Positions 1 through 8,530 of a stretch of 64,000 nucleotides of DNA are shown here, piece by piece. The notes beneath the pieces were generated by a model. That model was not told where the DNA came from, searched no databases, and saw only the letters and a list, made by a program, of their open reading frames with translations. Each line of letters begins with the position of its first letter. The first letter of the stretch is position 1. Origin of the DNA: an uncultured Oscillospiraceae bacterium (GTDB lineage: Bacteria > Bacillota > Clostridia > Oscillospirales > Oscillospiraceae). Location of the stretch: positions 1 to 64,000 of the forward strand of contig CAKUIM010000007.1 in the NCBI GenBank assembly GCA_934660965.1. Reading direction: 5' to 3'. The position numbers and the translations under genes were made by a program.

Positions 1-95
1 TCCTTGAGGAGCTTATGCCCCCGCTGGGCGGTCTTGAGCTTGCCCTTGAGCCGGGTCAGCTCCATCCGGGTGGGGTTCGTAACTGTAACAGCCAT
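1..95 (-). CDS. ntpD: V-type ATP synthase subunit D (N-terminal part only)
   Basis: The first 31 codons of the central-stalk subunit D are visible; the rest lies beyond the window edge. The start MAVTVTNPTRMELTRLKGKL is characteristic of the family, whose N-terminal helix forms half of the coiled coil that rotates inside the A3B3 head. An ATG at 95 lies three bases after the ntpB stop, with a ribosome binding site (AGGGGTG) just upstream, so the gene is translated as the last visible member of the ATPase operon. Partial only because of the window boundary. Confidence 0.9.
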   Translation of the reverse strand, partial: MAVTVTNPTRMELTRLKGKLKTAQRGHKLLK

Positions 96-98
96 GGA

Positions 99-1481
99 TC
101 ACCCCTCCTTATGGGGCAAATATTTGTCGATGTGCTTCTGCTTGATACGCTTGAGCTCGGAGGTGGGCAGGATAGACAGCAGCTCCCAACCCAGGTTCAG
201 CGTCTCCTCGATGGAGCGGTTCTCCTCATAGCCCTGGTTGACATAGCGCTTTTCAAACTCGTCAGCAAACTTGGCGTAGAGCAGATCGGTGGGGGTCAGG
301 GCCGCCTCGCCCAGAATGGAGGCCAGCTCCTTGTTGTCCTTACCGGTGGAGTACGCGGCAAAGAGCTGGTTCATGGTGTCGGCGTGGTCTTCGCGGGTCT
401 TGCCCTCGCCGATGCCCTTGTCCTTCAGACGGGACAGGGACGGCAGCACGTCCACCGGCGGGTTGATGCCCTGGCGGTAGAGCGCGCGGGAGAGGATGAT
501 CTGGCCCTCGGTGATATAGCCGGTCAGGTCGGGGATGGGGTGGGTCTTGTCGTCCTCGGGCATGGTGAGGATGGGGATCATGGTGATGGACCCGCTCTTA
601 CCCATCTGGCGGCCGGCCCGCTCGTACATGGTTGCAAGGTCGGTGTAGAGGTAGCCGGGGAAGCCGCGGCGGCCGGGGACCTCCTTCTTGGCGGCGGACA
701 CCTCGCGCAGGGCCTCGGCGTAGTTGGTGATGTCGGTCATGATGACCAGCACGTGCATGTCCTTCTCAAAGGCCAGGTACTCCGCGGCGGTCAGGGCCAT
801 ACGGGGGGTGGAGATACGCTCAACGGCGGGGTCGTTGGCGAGGTTGGAGAACATCACCGTGCGGTCGATGGCGCCGGTGCGGCGGAACTCCTGCACGAAG
901 AACTCGGACTCCTCAAAGGTGATGCCGATAGCGGCAAACACCACGGCGAAGTTGCCCGCGTCGTCGCCCAGCACCTTGGCCTGACGGGCGATCTGGGCGG
1001 CCAGGTTGGCGTGGGGCAGGCCGGAGCCGGAGAAGATGGGCAGCTTCTGGCCGCGCACCAGGGTGTTCAGGCCGTCGATGGTGGAAACGCCGGTCTGGAT
1101 AAACTCGTTGGGGTAGTCCCGGGCGGCGGGGTTCATGGGCAGGCCGTTGATGTCCCGGTACTCCTCGGCCAGGATCTCGGGGCCGCCGTCGATGGGCCGG
1201 CCCATGCCGTTAAAGACGCGGCCGAGCATGTCGCCGGACACGCCCAGCTGCAGGGGGTGGCCCAGGAAGCGGACCTTGGACTGGGCCAGGTTGATGCCAG
1301 CGGCGGACTCGAAGAGCTGCACCACGGCGGTGTCGCCGTTGACCTCCAGCACCTTGCCCCGGCGGATGCCGCCGTCAGGCAGCTCCACCTCCACCAGCTC
1401 GTCATAGGTGACGTTCTCCACCATCTTGACCATCATCAAGGGGGAGGCGATCTCCTGAATGGTACGATATTCGCGGATCAC
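99..1481 (-). CDS. ntpB: V-type ATP synthase subunit B
   Basis: Non-catalytic nucleotide-binding subunit of the A3B3 head of the membrane ATPase, 460 residues, the normal length. The N-terminal beta-barrel begins with MIREYRTIQEI and the central RecA-like domain has the SGSGLPHANLAAQIARQA segment typical of B subunits, where a standard Walker A lysine is absent as expected. The start codon overlaps the ntpA stop by four bases (ATGA), indicating translational coupling to the catalytic subunit. Nothing unusual in length or key residues. Confidence 0.97.
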   Translation of the reverse strand: MIREYRTIQEIASPLMMVKMVENVTYDELVEVELPDGGIRRGKVLEVNGDTAVVQLFESAAGINLAQSKVRFLGHPLQLGVSGDMLGRVFNGMGRPIDGGPEILAEEYRDINGLPMNPAARDYPNEFIQTGVSTIDGLNTLVRGQKLPIFSGSGLPHANLAAQIARQAKVLGDDAGNFAVVFAAIGITFEESEFFVQEFRRTGAIDRTVMFSNLANDPAVERISTPRMALTAAEYLAFEKDMHVLVIMTDITNYAEALREVSAAKKEVPGRRGFPGYLYTDLATMYERAGRQMGKSGSITMIPILTMPEDDKTHPIPDLTGYITEGQIILSRALYRQGINPPVDVLPSLSRLKDKGIGEGKTREDHADTMNQLFAAYSTGKDNKELASILGEAALTPTDLLYAKFADEFEKRYVNQGYEENRSIEETLNLGWELLSILPTSELKRIKQKHIDKYLPHKEG

Positions 1482-3256
1482 AGCTCCTCACCTGCCTTTG
1501 CAACAACTTCATCGATCTGCTGCTCCATCTCGCTGTGGATGGCGTCATAGACCGAAACATATTCCTCCGCGGGGACGGACTTGGCGCGGCCGATGCGCTC
1601 CCGGGCGCCGATGGCGAACAGCTCCGAGGTGGGCGCGCCCTTCTCGATGGCGGCCCGGCAGAGCTTGTCGTAGTCGAGGATCATGGCCAGCAGCTTCTCC
1701 TGGCGGTCATAGCTGGAGAAGGAGTCCACGTCCACAAAGGAGTTCTGCTGCAAAAAGTCCTCGCGAACCATCTTGGCGGACTCCAGGGTGATCTGGTCGT
1801 TGGGGGACAGGGAGTCCTTGCCCACCAGCTGCACGATCTCGTTGAGGCTGGCCTCGCTCTGCAGCAGGCCCATGGCCTTCTCCCGGTTCTGCAGGAACTG
1901 CCGGCCCAGGTTCTCGTCAAACCAGGGCTTGAGGGAGTCGAGGTACAGGGAGTAGGAGTTGAGCCAGTTGATGGCCGGGAAGTGGCGCTTGTAGGCAAGC
2001 TGGGCGTCCAGGGCCCAGAACACCTTGACGATACGCATGGTGCCCTGGCTCACCGGCTCGGACAGGTCGCCGCCCGGAGGGGACACGGCGCCCACCGCGG
2101 TCAGGGAGCCCCGGCGGTCGGCGTCGCTGCCGATGCAGGACACGGAGCCCGCCCGCTCGTAGAACTGGGCCAGGCGGGAGGCCAGGTACGCAGGGTAGCC
2201 CTCTTCGCCGGGCATCTCTTCCAGGCGGCCGGACATCTCGCGCAGGGCCTCGGCCCAGCGGGAGGTGGAGTCGGCGATGACGGCCACGTCATAGCCCATG
2301 TCCCGGAAGTACTCGGCAATGGTGATGCCGGTGTAGATGGACGCCTCGCGGGCGGCCACCGGCATATCGGAGGTGTTGGCGATGAGGACGGTGCGCTTCA
2401 TCAGCGTCTCGCCGGTGCGCGGGTCGATAAGCTCGGGGAACTCGCGCAGAACGTCGGTCATCTCGTTGCCGCGCTCGCCGCAGCCGATGTAGATCACGAT
2501 GTCCACATCAGACCACTTGGCCAGCGCGTGCTGCATCACCGTCTTGCCCGAGCCGAAGGGGCCGGGGATGGCGGCGGTGCCGCCCTTGGCCACGGGGAAG
2601 AACGTATCCACGATACGCTGCCCGGAGGACAGGGGCCGGGTGGGGGGGAACTTGTTCTTGTAGGGCCGGCCGGTCCGGACGGGCCAGCGCTGGCTCATAG
2701 TCAGCTCCACCTCGGTGCCGTCGTCCTTCACCAGCACGGCGATGGGGGTCTTGACGTTGTAAGAGCCGGCCGCGGCCACGCTCTTGAGGGTGCCCTTCAG
2801 GGCGGGGGGCACCATGATTTTGTGGAGCACCACGGCGGTCTCGGGGACGGTGCCCAGGATGTCGCCGCCGGTGACGCGGTCGCCCGCCTTGGCCACGGGA
2901 GTGAACTCCCACAGCTTCTCCTGGTCGATGGCGGGCACCTCCACGCCGCGGGGCAGGTTGTTGCCCTGCACCTTTTTCATGATCTCCTCCAGCGGGCGCT
3001 GGATACCGTCATAAATGTTCTCGATCATACCCGGGCCCAGCTCCACGCTCATGGGGTACCCGGTGGTTTCCACCTCGGCGCCGGGGCCGAGGCCAGAGGT
3101 CTCTTCGTACACCTGAATGTTGGCGGTATCGCCCTTCATGGTCAGGATCTCGCCGATCAGGCGCTGGGGGCCCACACGGACCACGTCGGACATGTTGGCG
3201 TCCGCAAGGCCGGTGGCCACCACCAGCGGGCCGGAGACCTTCACTACTTTACCCAT
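1478..3256 (-). CDS. ntpA: V-type ATP synthase catalytic subunit A
   Basis: Catalytic subunit of the V-type ATPase, 592 residues. It shows the family's N-terminal barrel, the bulge domain that distinguishes A subunits from F-type beta subunits, and the Walker A loop GPFGSGKT at about residues 229-236, followed by GCGERGNEM and the SRWAEALREMSGRLEEMPGE catalytic region. It couples ATP hydrolysis or synthesis to cation movement across the cytoplasmic membrane. The start at 3256 follows a GAAGG ribosome binding site. The 312-base gap before it, holding a palindromic repeat, is the only large gap in an otherwise compact operon. Confidence 0.98.
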   Translation of the reverse strand: MGKVVKVSGPLVVATGLADANMSDVVRVGPQRLIGEILTMKGDTANIQVYEETSGLGPGAEVETTGYPMSVELGPGMIENIYDGIQRPLEEIMKKVQGNNLPRGVEVPAIDQEKLWEFTPVAKAGDRVTGGDILGTVPETAVVLHKIMVPPALKGTLKSVAAAGSYNVKTPIAVLVKDDGTEVELTMSQRWPVRTGRPYKNKFPPTRPLSSGQRIVDTFFPVAKGGTAAIPGPFGSGKTVMQHALAKWSDVDIVIYIGCGERGNEMTDVLREFPELIDPRTGETLMKRTVLIANTSDMPVAAREASIYTGITIAEYFRDMGYDVAVIADSTSRWAEALREMSGRLEEMPGEEGYPAYLASRLAQFYERAGSVSCIGSDADRRGSLTAVGAVSPPGGDLSEPVSQGTMRIVKVFWALDAQLAYKRHFPAINWLNSYSLYLDSLKPWFDENLGRQFLQNREKAMGLLQSEASLNEIVQLVGKDSLSPNDQITLESAKMVREDFLQQNSFVDVDSFSSYDRQEKLLAMILDYDKLCRAAIEKGAPTSELFAIGARERIGRAKSVPAEEYVSVYDAIHSEMEQQIDEVVAKAGEEL

Positions 3257-3308
3257 AGATGTCTAACCTTCTTTCATAAGAGGTTGTGTCTGATTGCTGT
3301 CACGCTCG

Positions 3309-3366
3309 CCTCAAGGCTCCCTTGTGTAAAGGGAGCTGTCCGCCTCAGGGTTGACTGAGGGATTGT
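3309..3366. repeat. palindromic repeat, RUP/MITE-like family
   Basis: Reads CTCAAGGCTCCCTTGTGTAA followed by the complementary arm AAAGGGAGCT, then GTCCGCC...GACTGAGGGATTG. The same framework (AAGGCTCCC-loop-GGGAGCTGTC...GACTGAGGGATTG) recurs around 15466-15735 and in weaker form at 27155-27287 and 52539-52575. It forms a hairpin and has no open reading frame, so it is a non-autonomous dispersed repeat. Its position inside an operon suggests insertion after the operon formed. Confidence 0.75.
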
Positions 3367-3481
3367 GCGCGCGTCTGGCGCGCCGCTGGCTCTCTCTGAC
3401 GAGGGAGGCTTAGGACGGCCCGCGCCTTGTGCTGTCACGCTGCGGGCTGGACACGCGGCCGGGTCGCTTTCACTCCGTCTC

Positions 3482-3524
3482 GGGCAAAATACGGCTTTGC
3501 TTCGCAAATCCTGGTTTTTTGCCC
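3482..3524. repeat. nested palindrome in the ATPase operon
   Basis: An outer inverted repeat GGGCAAAA...TTTTTTGCCC encloses an inner hairpin TTTGC-TTC-GCAAA. The whole 43-base unit can form a branched stem in RNA or a cruciform in DNA. It lies 116 bases downstream of the copy of the other repeat and could be part of the same composite insertion. No function is evident. Confidence 0.55.
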
Positions 3525-3568
3525 TCGCTCCGCTCCAAGCTCCCCTGCGTGTCTGCCCTCCGCGCTTC

Positions 3569-3883
3569 TTATAAAATGTCTGCGCCCACGGCCCGCTCCA
3601 CGGCCTGCTTGATGTTGCGCATGCCGATGCCCAGGCTGCCTTCCTTCCCGGGGATGAGGATAATGGCCGGGGTCAGGGAATCCTTGAACCGGGCGATGTC
3701 CGCCTCCATCTGGGCGGCGAACTGCTCGGTGAGGTACACAACGGCGTAGTCCTCCTTGGCAAGGCGGTGGAGGATGACGCGGGCCTCGTCTGCCGTCTGC
3801 GCCGGGAAGGTGTCAAGCCCCAGGGCCTTGAAGCCCAGGACGCTGTCCTTGTCGCCCAGCACGGCGATCTTATAGCTTGCCAT
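3569..3883 (-). CDS. ntpG: V-type ATP synthase subunit F
   Basis: Small central-rotor subunit of 104 residues that binds subunit D (named NtpG in Enterococcus, F in general nomenclature). The protein opens MASYKIAVLGDKDSVLGFKALG and contains VIYLTEQFA-like and PAIILIPGKEGSLGIGM segments typical of the alpha/beta fold of this subunit. The C-terminal end forms the helix that inserts into the head and may regulate activity. A strong TAAGGAGG ribosome binding site precedes the ATG. It follows ntpC by 13 bases. Confidence 0.95.
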   Translation of the reverse strand: MASYKIAVLGDKDSVLGFKALGLDTFPAQTADEARVILHRLAKEDYAVVYLTEQFAAQMEADIARFKDSLTPAIILIPGKEGSLGIGMRNIKQAVERAVGADIL

Positions 3884-3896
3884 CTCTCACCCCTCC

Positions 3897-4895
3897 TTAC
3901 GCGTAGGTGCGGCGCAGCCGCTGCCGGATGGTCTCCCGGTCAAGGCCGGCCAGCCGTCCGTTCATGATGATGCGCACGGCGGTCATCTCCGCCTCCCGGG
4001 CGTAGAGATAGCCAATCACCGGCTGCTCCCCGAAGGGGGCCATCCGGGCGCCGTCCAGGTAGCTCATCACCGCGTCGTCGCACAGCCGCTCAAAATCGGT
4101 GAGCGCGCCGCTGCCGGGTGCGGAGAGGGCCGCGCCCGCCTTGGCCGCCTCGGCCAGGGGGCCGCTGTGGTACACGTTGCCCAGGTCCTCTCCCCGGGCG
4201 GCGGCCACCGTCTGGTCGCTGACATTGCCGCCGGGGGCCAGCACCTGGCTCAGGAACTCCCGGCCCTTTCCAAGGCGGGACGCCCGCACGGCGGAGCGCA
4301 GGTTGGCGCAGTCGATAAGCAGCGCCACATAGCCCCGGAGGAACCTGCTGTCCGTCCCCTGGGCAAGGCTCGCCAGCTCCTCAAAATAGGCCTTGTCCAG
4401 CACAAAGTCCGCAAGCTGCGGGTCGCCGGTGGAGCCGAGCACCTCCCGGGCGCGCTCCACGGCCCGCCGGAAAATCTCGCTGCACCGGTTCAGATCCTCC
4501 CGGGCAAAATCCTGGGACAGGGCCTCCGGGTCATACCGGCCGCCCCAGAGCATCAGCCCATCGGCCGTAGTATGCAGCGCCTCGGCCTTTACAAGGGTCT
4601 TGGCGTTATGATAATCGTAGCGCACGCGGAATACATCCACCACCGTCTTGTCGGGCACGCTGGCGCTCAAATCCGCCATGGTCTCCTTCTGCTTCTGGGC
4701 CAGGGCGCGCTCCACGCCGTCGCCGGTGAGCTCGGAAAGCTCGGGGTAGCCGCACTCCGTGAGGACCTTGGCCGCCTCTTCGTTGGTGGCAGCGTCCAGC
4801 ATCCGCTCGATGCGCTCCCGGGTGAGCAGGCCCCGTTCCATTGCCTTGACCCGGGTGGAAATAAAGACATAGTCAATATCCTTGGTCTGCTTCAA
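3897..4895 (-). CDS. ntpC: V-type ATP synthase subunit C
   Basis: Funnel-shaped adaptor of 332 residues that links the membrane K ring to the central stalk. The sequence MKQTKDIDYVFISTRVKAME and the C-terminal EAEMTAVRIIMNGRLAGLDRE segment are typical of the all-helical C subunit, which has an internal threefold repeat. The start is a TTG at 4895, supported by the ribosome binding site AAGGAGGGG a few bases upstream; no ATG fits. It lies 21 bases after ntpE. Confidence 0.95.
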   Translation of the reverse strand: MKQTKDIDYVFISTRVKAMERGLLTRERIERMLDAATNEEAAKVLTECGYPELSELTGDGVERALAQKQKETMADLSASVPDKTVVDVFRVRYDYHNAKTLVKAEALHTTADGLMLWGGRYDPEALSQDFAREDLNRCSEIFRRAVERAREVLGSTGDPQLADFVLDKAYFEELASLAQGTDSRFLRGYVALLIDCANLRSAVRASRLGKGREFLSQVLAPGGNVSDQTVAAARGEDLGNVYHSGPLAEAAKAGAALSAPGSGALTDFERLCDDAVMSYLDGARMAPFGEQPVIGYLYAREAEMTAVRIIMNGRLAGLDRETIRQRLRRTYA

Positions 4896-4916
4896 AGGGT
4901 CTCCCCTCCTTCCTCG

Positions 4917-5603
4917 TCACGGAAACAGCACAGCAGATACTTCGCCGGTGATGTCCGCTTTCTTCATCCGGATCAGCGCGTCAAAGCTGCAATTGACCTC
5001 TACCGCGCCGTCGCTCAAAACGAAGCCGCCGTCGATGGGCCGGGTCTCCTCGGCCAGGGTGAGCATGCCCGTGCCGTTGAGCAGGGCAGACGCGCCGGTG
5101 ACCACCCGGTCCAGGATGGTGCCCGCCCGGGAGTCGGTGACCTCGTCGGGCAGCTTGGGGGCCACGGCCTTGGCAAGGCGCTCGTTGGCGGCAAGCACCA
5201 CGGCCTTGCCCACCCGGGCCCGGTCCGCCGGGGAGAAGATCAGCTTCTCCCGTCCGGTGGTGGAAGCCTCCACCGCCAGGCGCACCAGCAGCTCCACATA
5301 GTCCGCCTCGGGCAGCGCCCGCAGCTTCTTCTGGGCCAGCGCGAAGGCCTCTTCAATGACCTCCTGCTTCCCCGCCAGATTCTCCTTGCGGCACTCCAGC
5401 TGGGCCACCGAGTCAAGCCGGCCGCCCCGCTCCGCCGCGGCCTTGCGGCCCTTGGAGAGGATCTCTTCCGCCTCGGCGCTGGCCTGGGCGGCGTACTTGG
5501 CGGTGATGGCCTGGGCCTGCTCGTTGGCCTGGGCCAGGATGCCGTCGATCTCGCCCTTGGCGTCGCCGCCGATGCGGTCGATGATCTTATCAATACCGTT
5601 CAT
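4917..5603 (-). CDS. ntpE: V-type ATP synthase subunit E (peripheral stalk)
   Basis: Peripheral stalk subunit of 228 residues that pairs with the NtpF/H subunit to hold the catalytic head still against the membrane stator. The first 110 residues are an alanine- and glutamate-rich coiled coil (AQANEQAQAITAKYAAQAS and following), and the C-terminal half (residues 115-228) is the globular domain that contacts subunit B, including ILDRVVTGASALLNGTG and the PIDGGFVLSDG motif. Start ATG at 5603 after AAAGG. Spacing to ntpK is 38 bases. Confidence 0.94.
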   Translation of the reverse strand: MNGIDKIIDRIGGDAKGEIDGILAQANEQAQAITAKYAAQASAEAEEILSKGRKAAAERGGRLDSVAQLECRKENLAGKQEVIEEAFALAQKKLRALPEADYVELLVRLAVEASTTGREKLIFSPADRARVGKAVVLAANERLAKAVAPKLPDEVTDSRAGTILDRVVTGASALLNGTGMLTLAEETRPIDGGFVLSDGAVEVNCSFDALIRMKKADITGEVSAVLFP

Positions 5604-5641
5604 ATTTCATACCAGCCTTTCTGGTCGTCTCTGCCGTCGGC

Positions 5642-6136
5642 TTACACGCCCAGGTTCAGGTTGAGCAGCATCAGGAAGGAGGCCAGCAGGGACAAAATGG
5701 CGTAGAACTCAACGGTGATGCACAGGATGATGCCCTTGGCCCAGTCGTTGGGGCGCTTGGCCATGAGGTTGATGGCAGTGGCTGCTACGCGGCCCTGAGC
5801 AGGAGCGGAGATGCCGCCGCCCAGCGCCATGGGCAGGCACGCGCAGGCGACACGCAGGCCGTCCACCACGGACAGGCCCACGGCGGTGCCGGAGAACACG
5901 CCCATCTGGAGGATGGCGAAGAACCACACCACCAGGCCGTACAGGCCCTGGGTGCCGGGGATGACCTGAAGGATCATGACCTTACCGAAGGCAGAGGGGT
6001 CCTCACACAGCAGGGCGTTGCCGGCCTCACCGGCGATGCCGCAGCCTCGGGCAGAGCCTGCGCAGCAAAGGCCGCAGGCGATACCGGCGCCCAAAAAGCC
6101 AATGGCCAGGCCGCCAAAATCAGCGAAGAAATTCAT
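5642..6136 (-). CDS. ntpK: V-type ATP synthase subunit K (rotor ring proteolipid)
   Basis: Membrane rotor subunit of 164 residues with four transmembrane helices in two duplicated hairpins, the 16-kDa form. The ion-carrying glutamate is E143 in the fourth helix (TVEFYAIL). The helix-2 motif PGTQGLYG supplies T62, Q63 and Y66, and Q114 lies in APAQGR; these match the residues that coordinate or shield Na+ in Enterococcus hirae NtpK. The pump is therefore probably Na+-translocating, an inference from residues rather than a measured fact. A TAAGGAGG ribosome binding site precedes the ATG; ntpI ends four bases upstream. Confidence 0.96.
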   Translation of the reverse strand: MNFFADFGGLAIGFLGAGIACGLCCAGSARGCGIAGEAGNALLCEDPSAFGKVMILQVIPGTQGLYGLVVWFFAILQMGVFSGTAVGLSVVDGLRVACACLPMALGGGISAPAQGRVAATAINLMAKRPNDWAKGIILCITVEFYAILSLLASFLMLLNLNLGV

Positions 6137-6140
6137 AATG

Positions 6141-8114
6141 TTAGTCCTCCTTAATATCTACATATTTCGTTGCGAAATTCAGGGGCCGGAAGGGCCGTCC
6201 GCCGTCCCGGTACCACTTGCCGAAGAACTCAAGGAATTGCAGACGCATGGTGTGGACAAAGCAGCCGATCAGGTTCAGCCCGAAGTTGAGCACATGGCCG
6301 ATGAGGGCCACCGGGATGAACAGCAGCAGCCCGCCCAGGGCGCCCAGCTGGTTGAAGACGCTTGCGATGACCGAGCCGGCCAGCATCAGCGCCATCAGAC
6401 GGGAGTAGGAGAGAATATCGCCCAGATAGCCGGTCACGCCGTTATACACCGCGCCGAACAGCCCGGTGATACGGCCGATGCCCTTCCCCTTGAGGAAGGT
6501 GGCAATCACCAGAATGGCGATACCCACATAAATCACCACCGGCGTGCCGGAAATCACCAGCACGGCGATGCCCGCCATCATCACCCACCAGGAAAGGTCG
6601 GAGGCGGCGTCCAGATAGTTGCCGTCCCGCAGGTTCAGGTAGGTGCCGATTCCCACGCCCAGCGCCAGGTGGACAAGGCCCAGGCACAGCGCCAGGATGA
6701 GGATATAAAGCGGGTTGTTGCCCTCAAGCAGGTTCAGGGGCAGGTCAATGGCGATGCTCTCGCCGATATGGATGGTACCCAGATGGGGCACCGGCGACCA
6801 GTCCTTGCCGAAGATGCCGCCCACCACGCTCACCGCGTCGCCGAAGAAGCCGCCGGTGAGGAAGCCGATGACGAACGTGCTGATGCCGCACTGGACAAGC
6901 AGACCCATCATGTTCTTCATGGTGCCTTTGGGCCGCATCAGCCGCAGCGCCACCAGGCCGCCGATGGCCATGATGAGGCCGTAGGCCATATCGGCAAACA
7001 TGATGCCGAAGAACAGCGCAAAAAACGGCATGATGAAGGGGTTGGGGTCCAGCCCGTTGTAGGCGGGCAGGCTGTACATCTCGGTAATAACATTATAAGG
7101 AGCGGTCAGGGCGTTGCTCTTGAGCTTGATGGGCACCTCGGCGTAATCCTCCGCCGCGGGCTCCTCCGTCTCCCAGGCGCAGGCAAAGCCGGAGAGCGCC
7201 TTGGAGAGCTCGCCCTCGGCCTCCGCCGGGATCCAGCCCTGGAGGAAGAACGCCTGGTCGGTATCCACAAGCCGCCCCCGGGCCTCTTCCCGGGCGATGT
7301 CCTGCACCGACCGGTCCACGCACAGCTTCAGGTTGGCGCGCTCGCCGCCGTAGGACGCCACATGGGCCTTCGCCTCGGCGATCTTGCCCTCCAGCGCCTT
7401 CAGGCGGTTGTCAAGCTGCCGGTCGTTGTCCGCCGCAGTGCCCTCGTACCCCCGGAGATTGGCTCTTGAAAAGCCGAAGGGACGCATGGCCTCCACACAG
7501 ACATCCTCCACGCTCTTGTGGCACAGCAGCAGGAAATAGTGCAGGTCCTGGTCCGCCCCGGCGTAATAGAGGCACGAGAGCTCGGATGCCTGGGCTGCCG
7601 CCGCCTCCATGGCGGCAAAGTCCGCCTTGGCCGGCGCCGTGCCGAATACCATGGACACCGTCTCGCTCCCCTCCGCATCCAGGGGGACATTCAGCGCAAG
7701 CCAGGGGGCAAGCGCCGCCTTCTGCGTCTGGAGCTTGCCTTGCTCCGCCGTCAGGGTCGCCACCGCCCGCTCCCCGTCCAGGATGGCCCGGGCGGTCTCC
7801 AGTCCGGCGGCATACACGCCGTCGTCGAAGAACGCTCCCTCGCTCATCTCCGGCCTGGGGGCGAACAGCCCGCCCTTGGGCTTGTCATACTCCCGCAGGA
7901 CGGTCAGGGCGTTGTTGAGCAGCGTGTTCTGCTCTCTCGCCCCGGCAAGGCTCCGTCCGTCGGGCTTGGCCAGCGCCGCCCAGGCAGGGTCGGCAAGGTC
8001 GATGGCGGGCTCGTCGATTTCCACGCAGCCCAGCCGCTGAAGCTGCCGCAGCAGCTCCCCGCCGTCCTCCCGCATGCCCAAAAGGCGCAGGCGCTTCATT
8101 TTTACAATGGCCAT
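6141..8114 (-). CDS. ntpI: V-type ATP synthase subunit I (stator membrane subunit)
   Basis: Large stator subunit of 657 residues. The N-terminal half is cytoplasmic and partly coiled coil; the C-terminal half, from about residue 330, contains seven or eight hydrophobic segments forming the ion half-channels beside the K ring, including PFFALFFGIMFADMAYGLIM, which is diagnostic for the family. I chose the ATG at 8114 (MAIVKMKRLRLLG) instead of in-frame starts further upstream because homologues begin with this segment and because it overlaps the preceding stop by one base (TGATG), a usual coupling arrangement. Confidence 0.95.
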   Translation of the reverse strand: MAIVKMKRLRLLGMREDGGELLRQLQRLGCVEIDEPAIDLADPAWAALAKPDGRSLAGAREQNTLLNNALTVLREYDKPKGGLFAPRPEMSEGAFFDDGVYAAGLETARAILDGERAVATLTAEQGKLQTQKAALAPWLALNVPLDAEGSETVSMVFGTAPAKADFAAMEAAAAQASELSCLYYAGADQDLHYFLLLCHKSVEDVCVEAMRPFGFSRANLRGYEGTAADNDRQLDNRLKALEGKIAEAKAHVASYGGERANLKLCVDRSVQDIAREEARGRLVDTDQAFFLQGWIPAEAEGELSKALSGFACAWETEEPAAEDYAEVPIKLKSNALTAPYNVITEMYSLPAYNGLDPNPFIMPFFALFFGIMFADMAYGLIMAIGGLVALRLMRPKGTMKNMMGLLVQCGISTFVIGFLTGGFFGDAVSVVGGIFGKDWSPVPHLGTIHIGESIAIDLPLNLLEGNNPLYILILALCLGLVHLALGVGIGTYLNLRDGNYLDAASDLSWWVMMAGIAVLVISGTPVVIYVGIAILVIATFLKGKGIGRITGLFGAVYNGVTGYLGDILSYSRLMALMLAGSVIASVFNQLGALGGLLLFIPVALIGHVLNFGLNLIGCFVHTMRLQFLEFFGKWYRDGGRPFRPLNFATKYVDIKED

Positions 8115-8428
8115 CAGAGATTCACTACCCTTCTCACGATGAGATCCGCAGCCTCTTCCAGATGTGTGCGCGCCTGGCTTTTCATCCCGGCGCACGCCTG
8201 GGCGTTGGCCGCAAGCGTCTGCTCAGACTGGGCCTTGGCCTGGGCCTCCGCCTGGGCCAGCAGCTGTTTGACCTGGGCCTCTGCCTCGGCCCGGGCCTTT
8301 TCCACTGCTGCGGTGCCCGCCTTCTCGGCTGCCGCGATGATCTGCTTTGCCTGCGCCTGGGCCGCAGCCTTCTCGTCCTTGGCGCTGCGCTCGGCATCCA
8401 TCACCTTCTGAATATCCTCATAGGACAT
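8114..8428 (-). CDS. ntpF: V-type ATP synthase peripheral stalk subunit G/H
   Basis: First gene of the ATPase operon, 104 residues, almost entirely an alanine/glutamine/glutamate-rich coiled coil (KAAAQAQAKQIIAAAEKAG and following), as expected for the partner of subunit E in the peripheral stalk. The start MSYEDIQKVMDAERSAKDEK at 8428 follows GAGGGTG; an upstream in-frame extension would be cysteine-poor, AT-rich and unlike the family, so it is rejected. Its position before ntpI matches ntpF in the Enterococcus hirae ntp operon. Confidence 0.88.
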   Translation of the reverse strand: MSYEDIQKVMDAERSAKDEKAAAQAQAKQIIAAAEKAGTAAVEKARAEAEAQVKQLLAQAEAQAKAQSEQTLAANAQACAGMKSQARTHLEEAADLIVRRVVNL

Positions 8429-8501
8429 TGTCTCACCCTCTTTCTTTTTTAGAAATGTCGACAAATTATCCCAAACAAAACTTTTCCCCGATTCTGACGG
8501 A

Positions 8502-8530
8502 ATTATAGCACTTTTGTCAAGCAATAGCAA
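8502..8530 (-). promoter_or_regulatory. sigma-A-type promoter of the V-ATPase operon
   Basis: On the minus strand TTGCTA (8530-8525) and TATAAT (8507-8502) are separated by 17 bases and lie about 75 bases before the ntpF start. The -10 box is a perfect consensus. This would drive the full nine-gene ATPase operon. Confidence 0.6.

Larger units (their letters stand above)
3257..3568. other. intra-operon gap between ntpG and ntpA
   Basis: This 312-base stretch separates two ATPase genes that are normally a few bases apart. I see no coding gene in it. It holds one copy of the palindromic repeat family found elsewhere in the window (3309-3366) and a second nested palindrome (3482-3524). Both look like inserted repeat DNA that is transcribed as part of the operon message. 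Confidence 0.7.

Noticed and set aside
15..1550. Long antisense reading frames opposite the V-ATPase genes
   Set aside because: High GC keeps stop codons rare in the complementary frame; the translations are Gly/His/Val-rich with no domain, while the opposite strand codes clear ATPase subunits.
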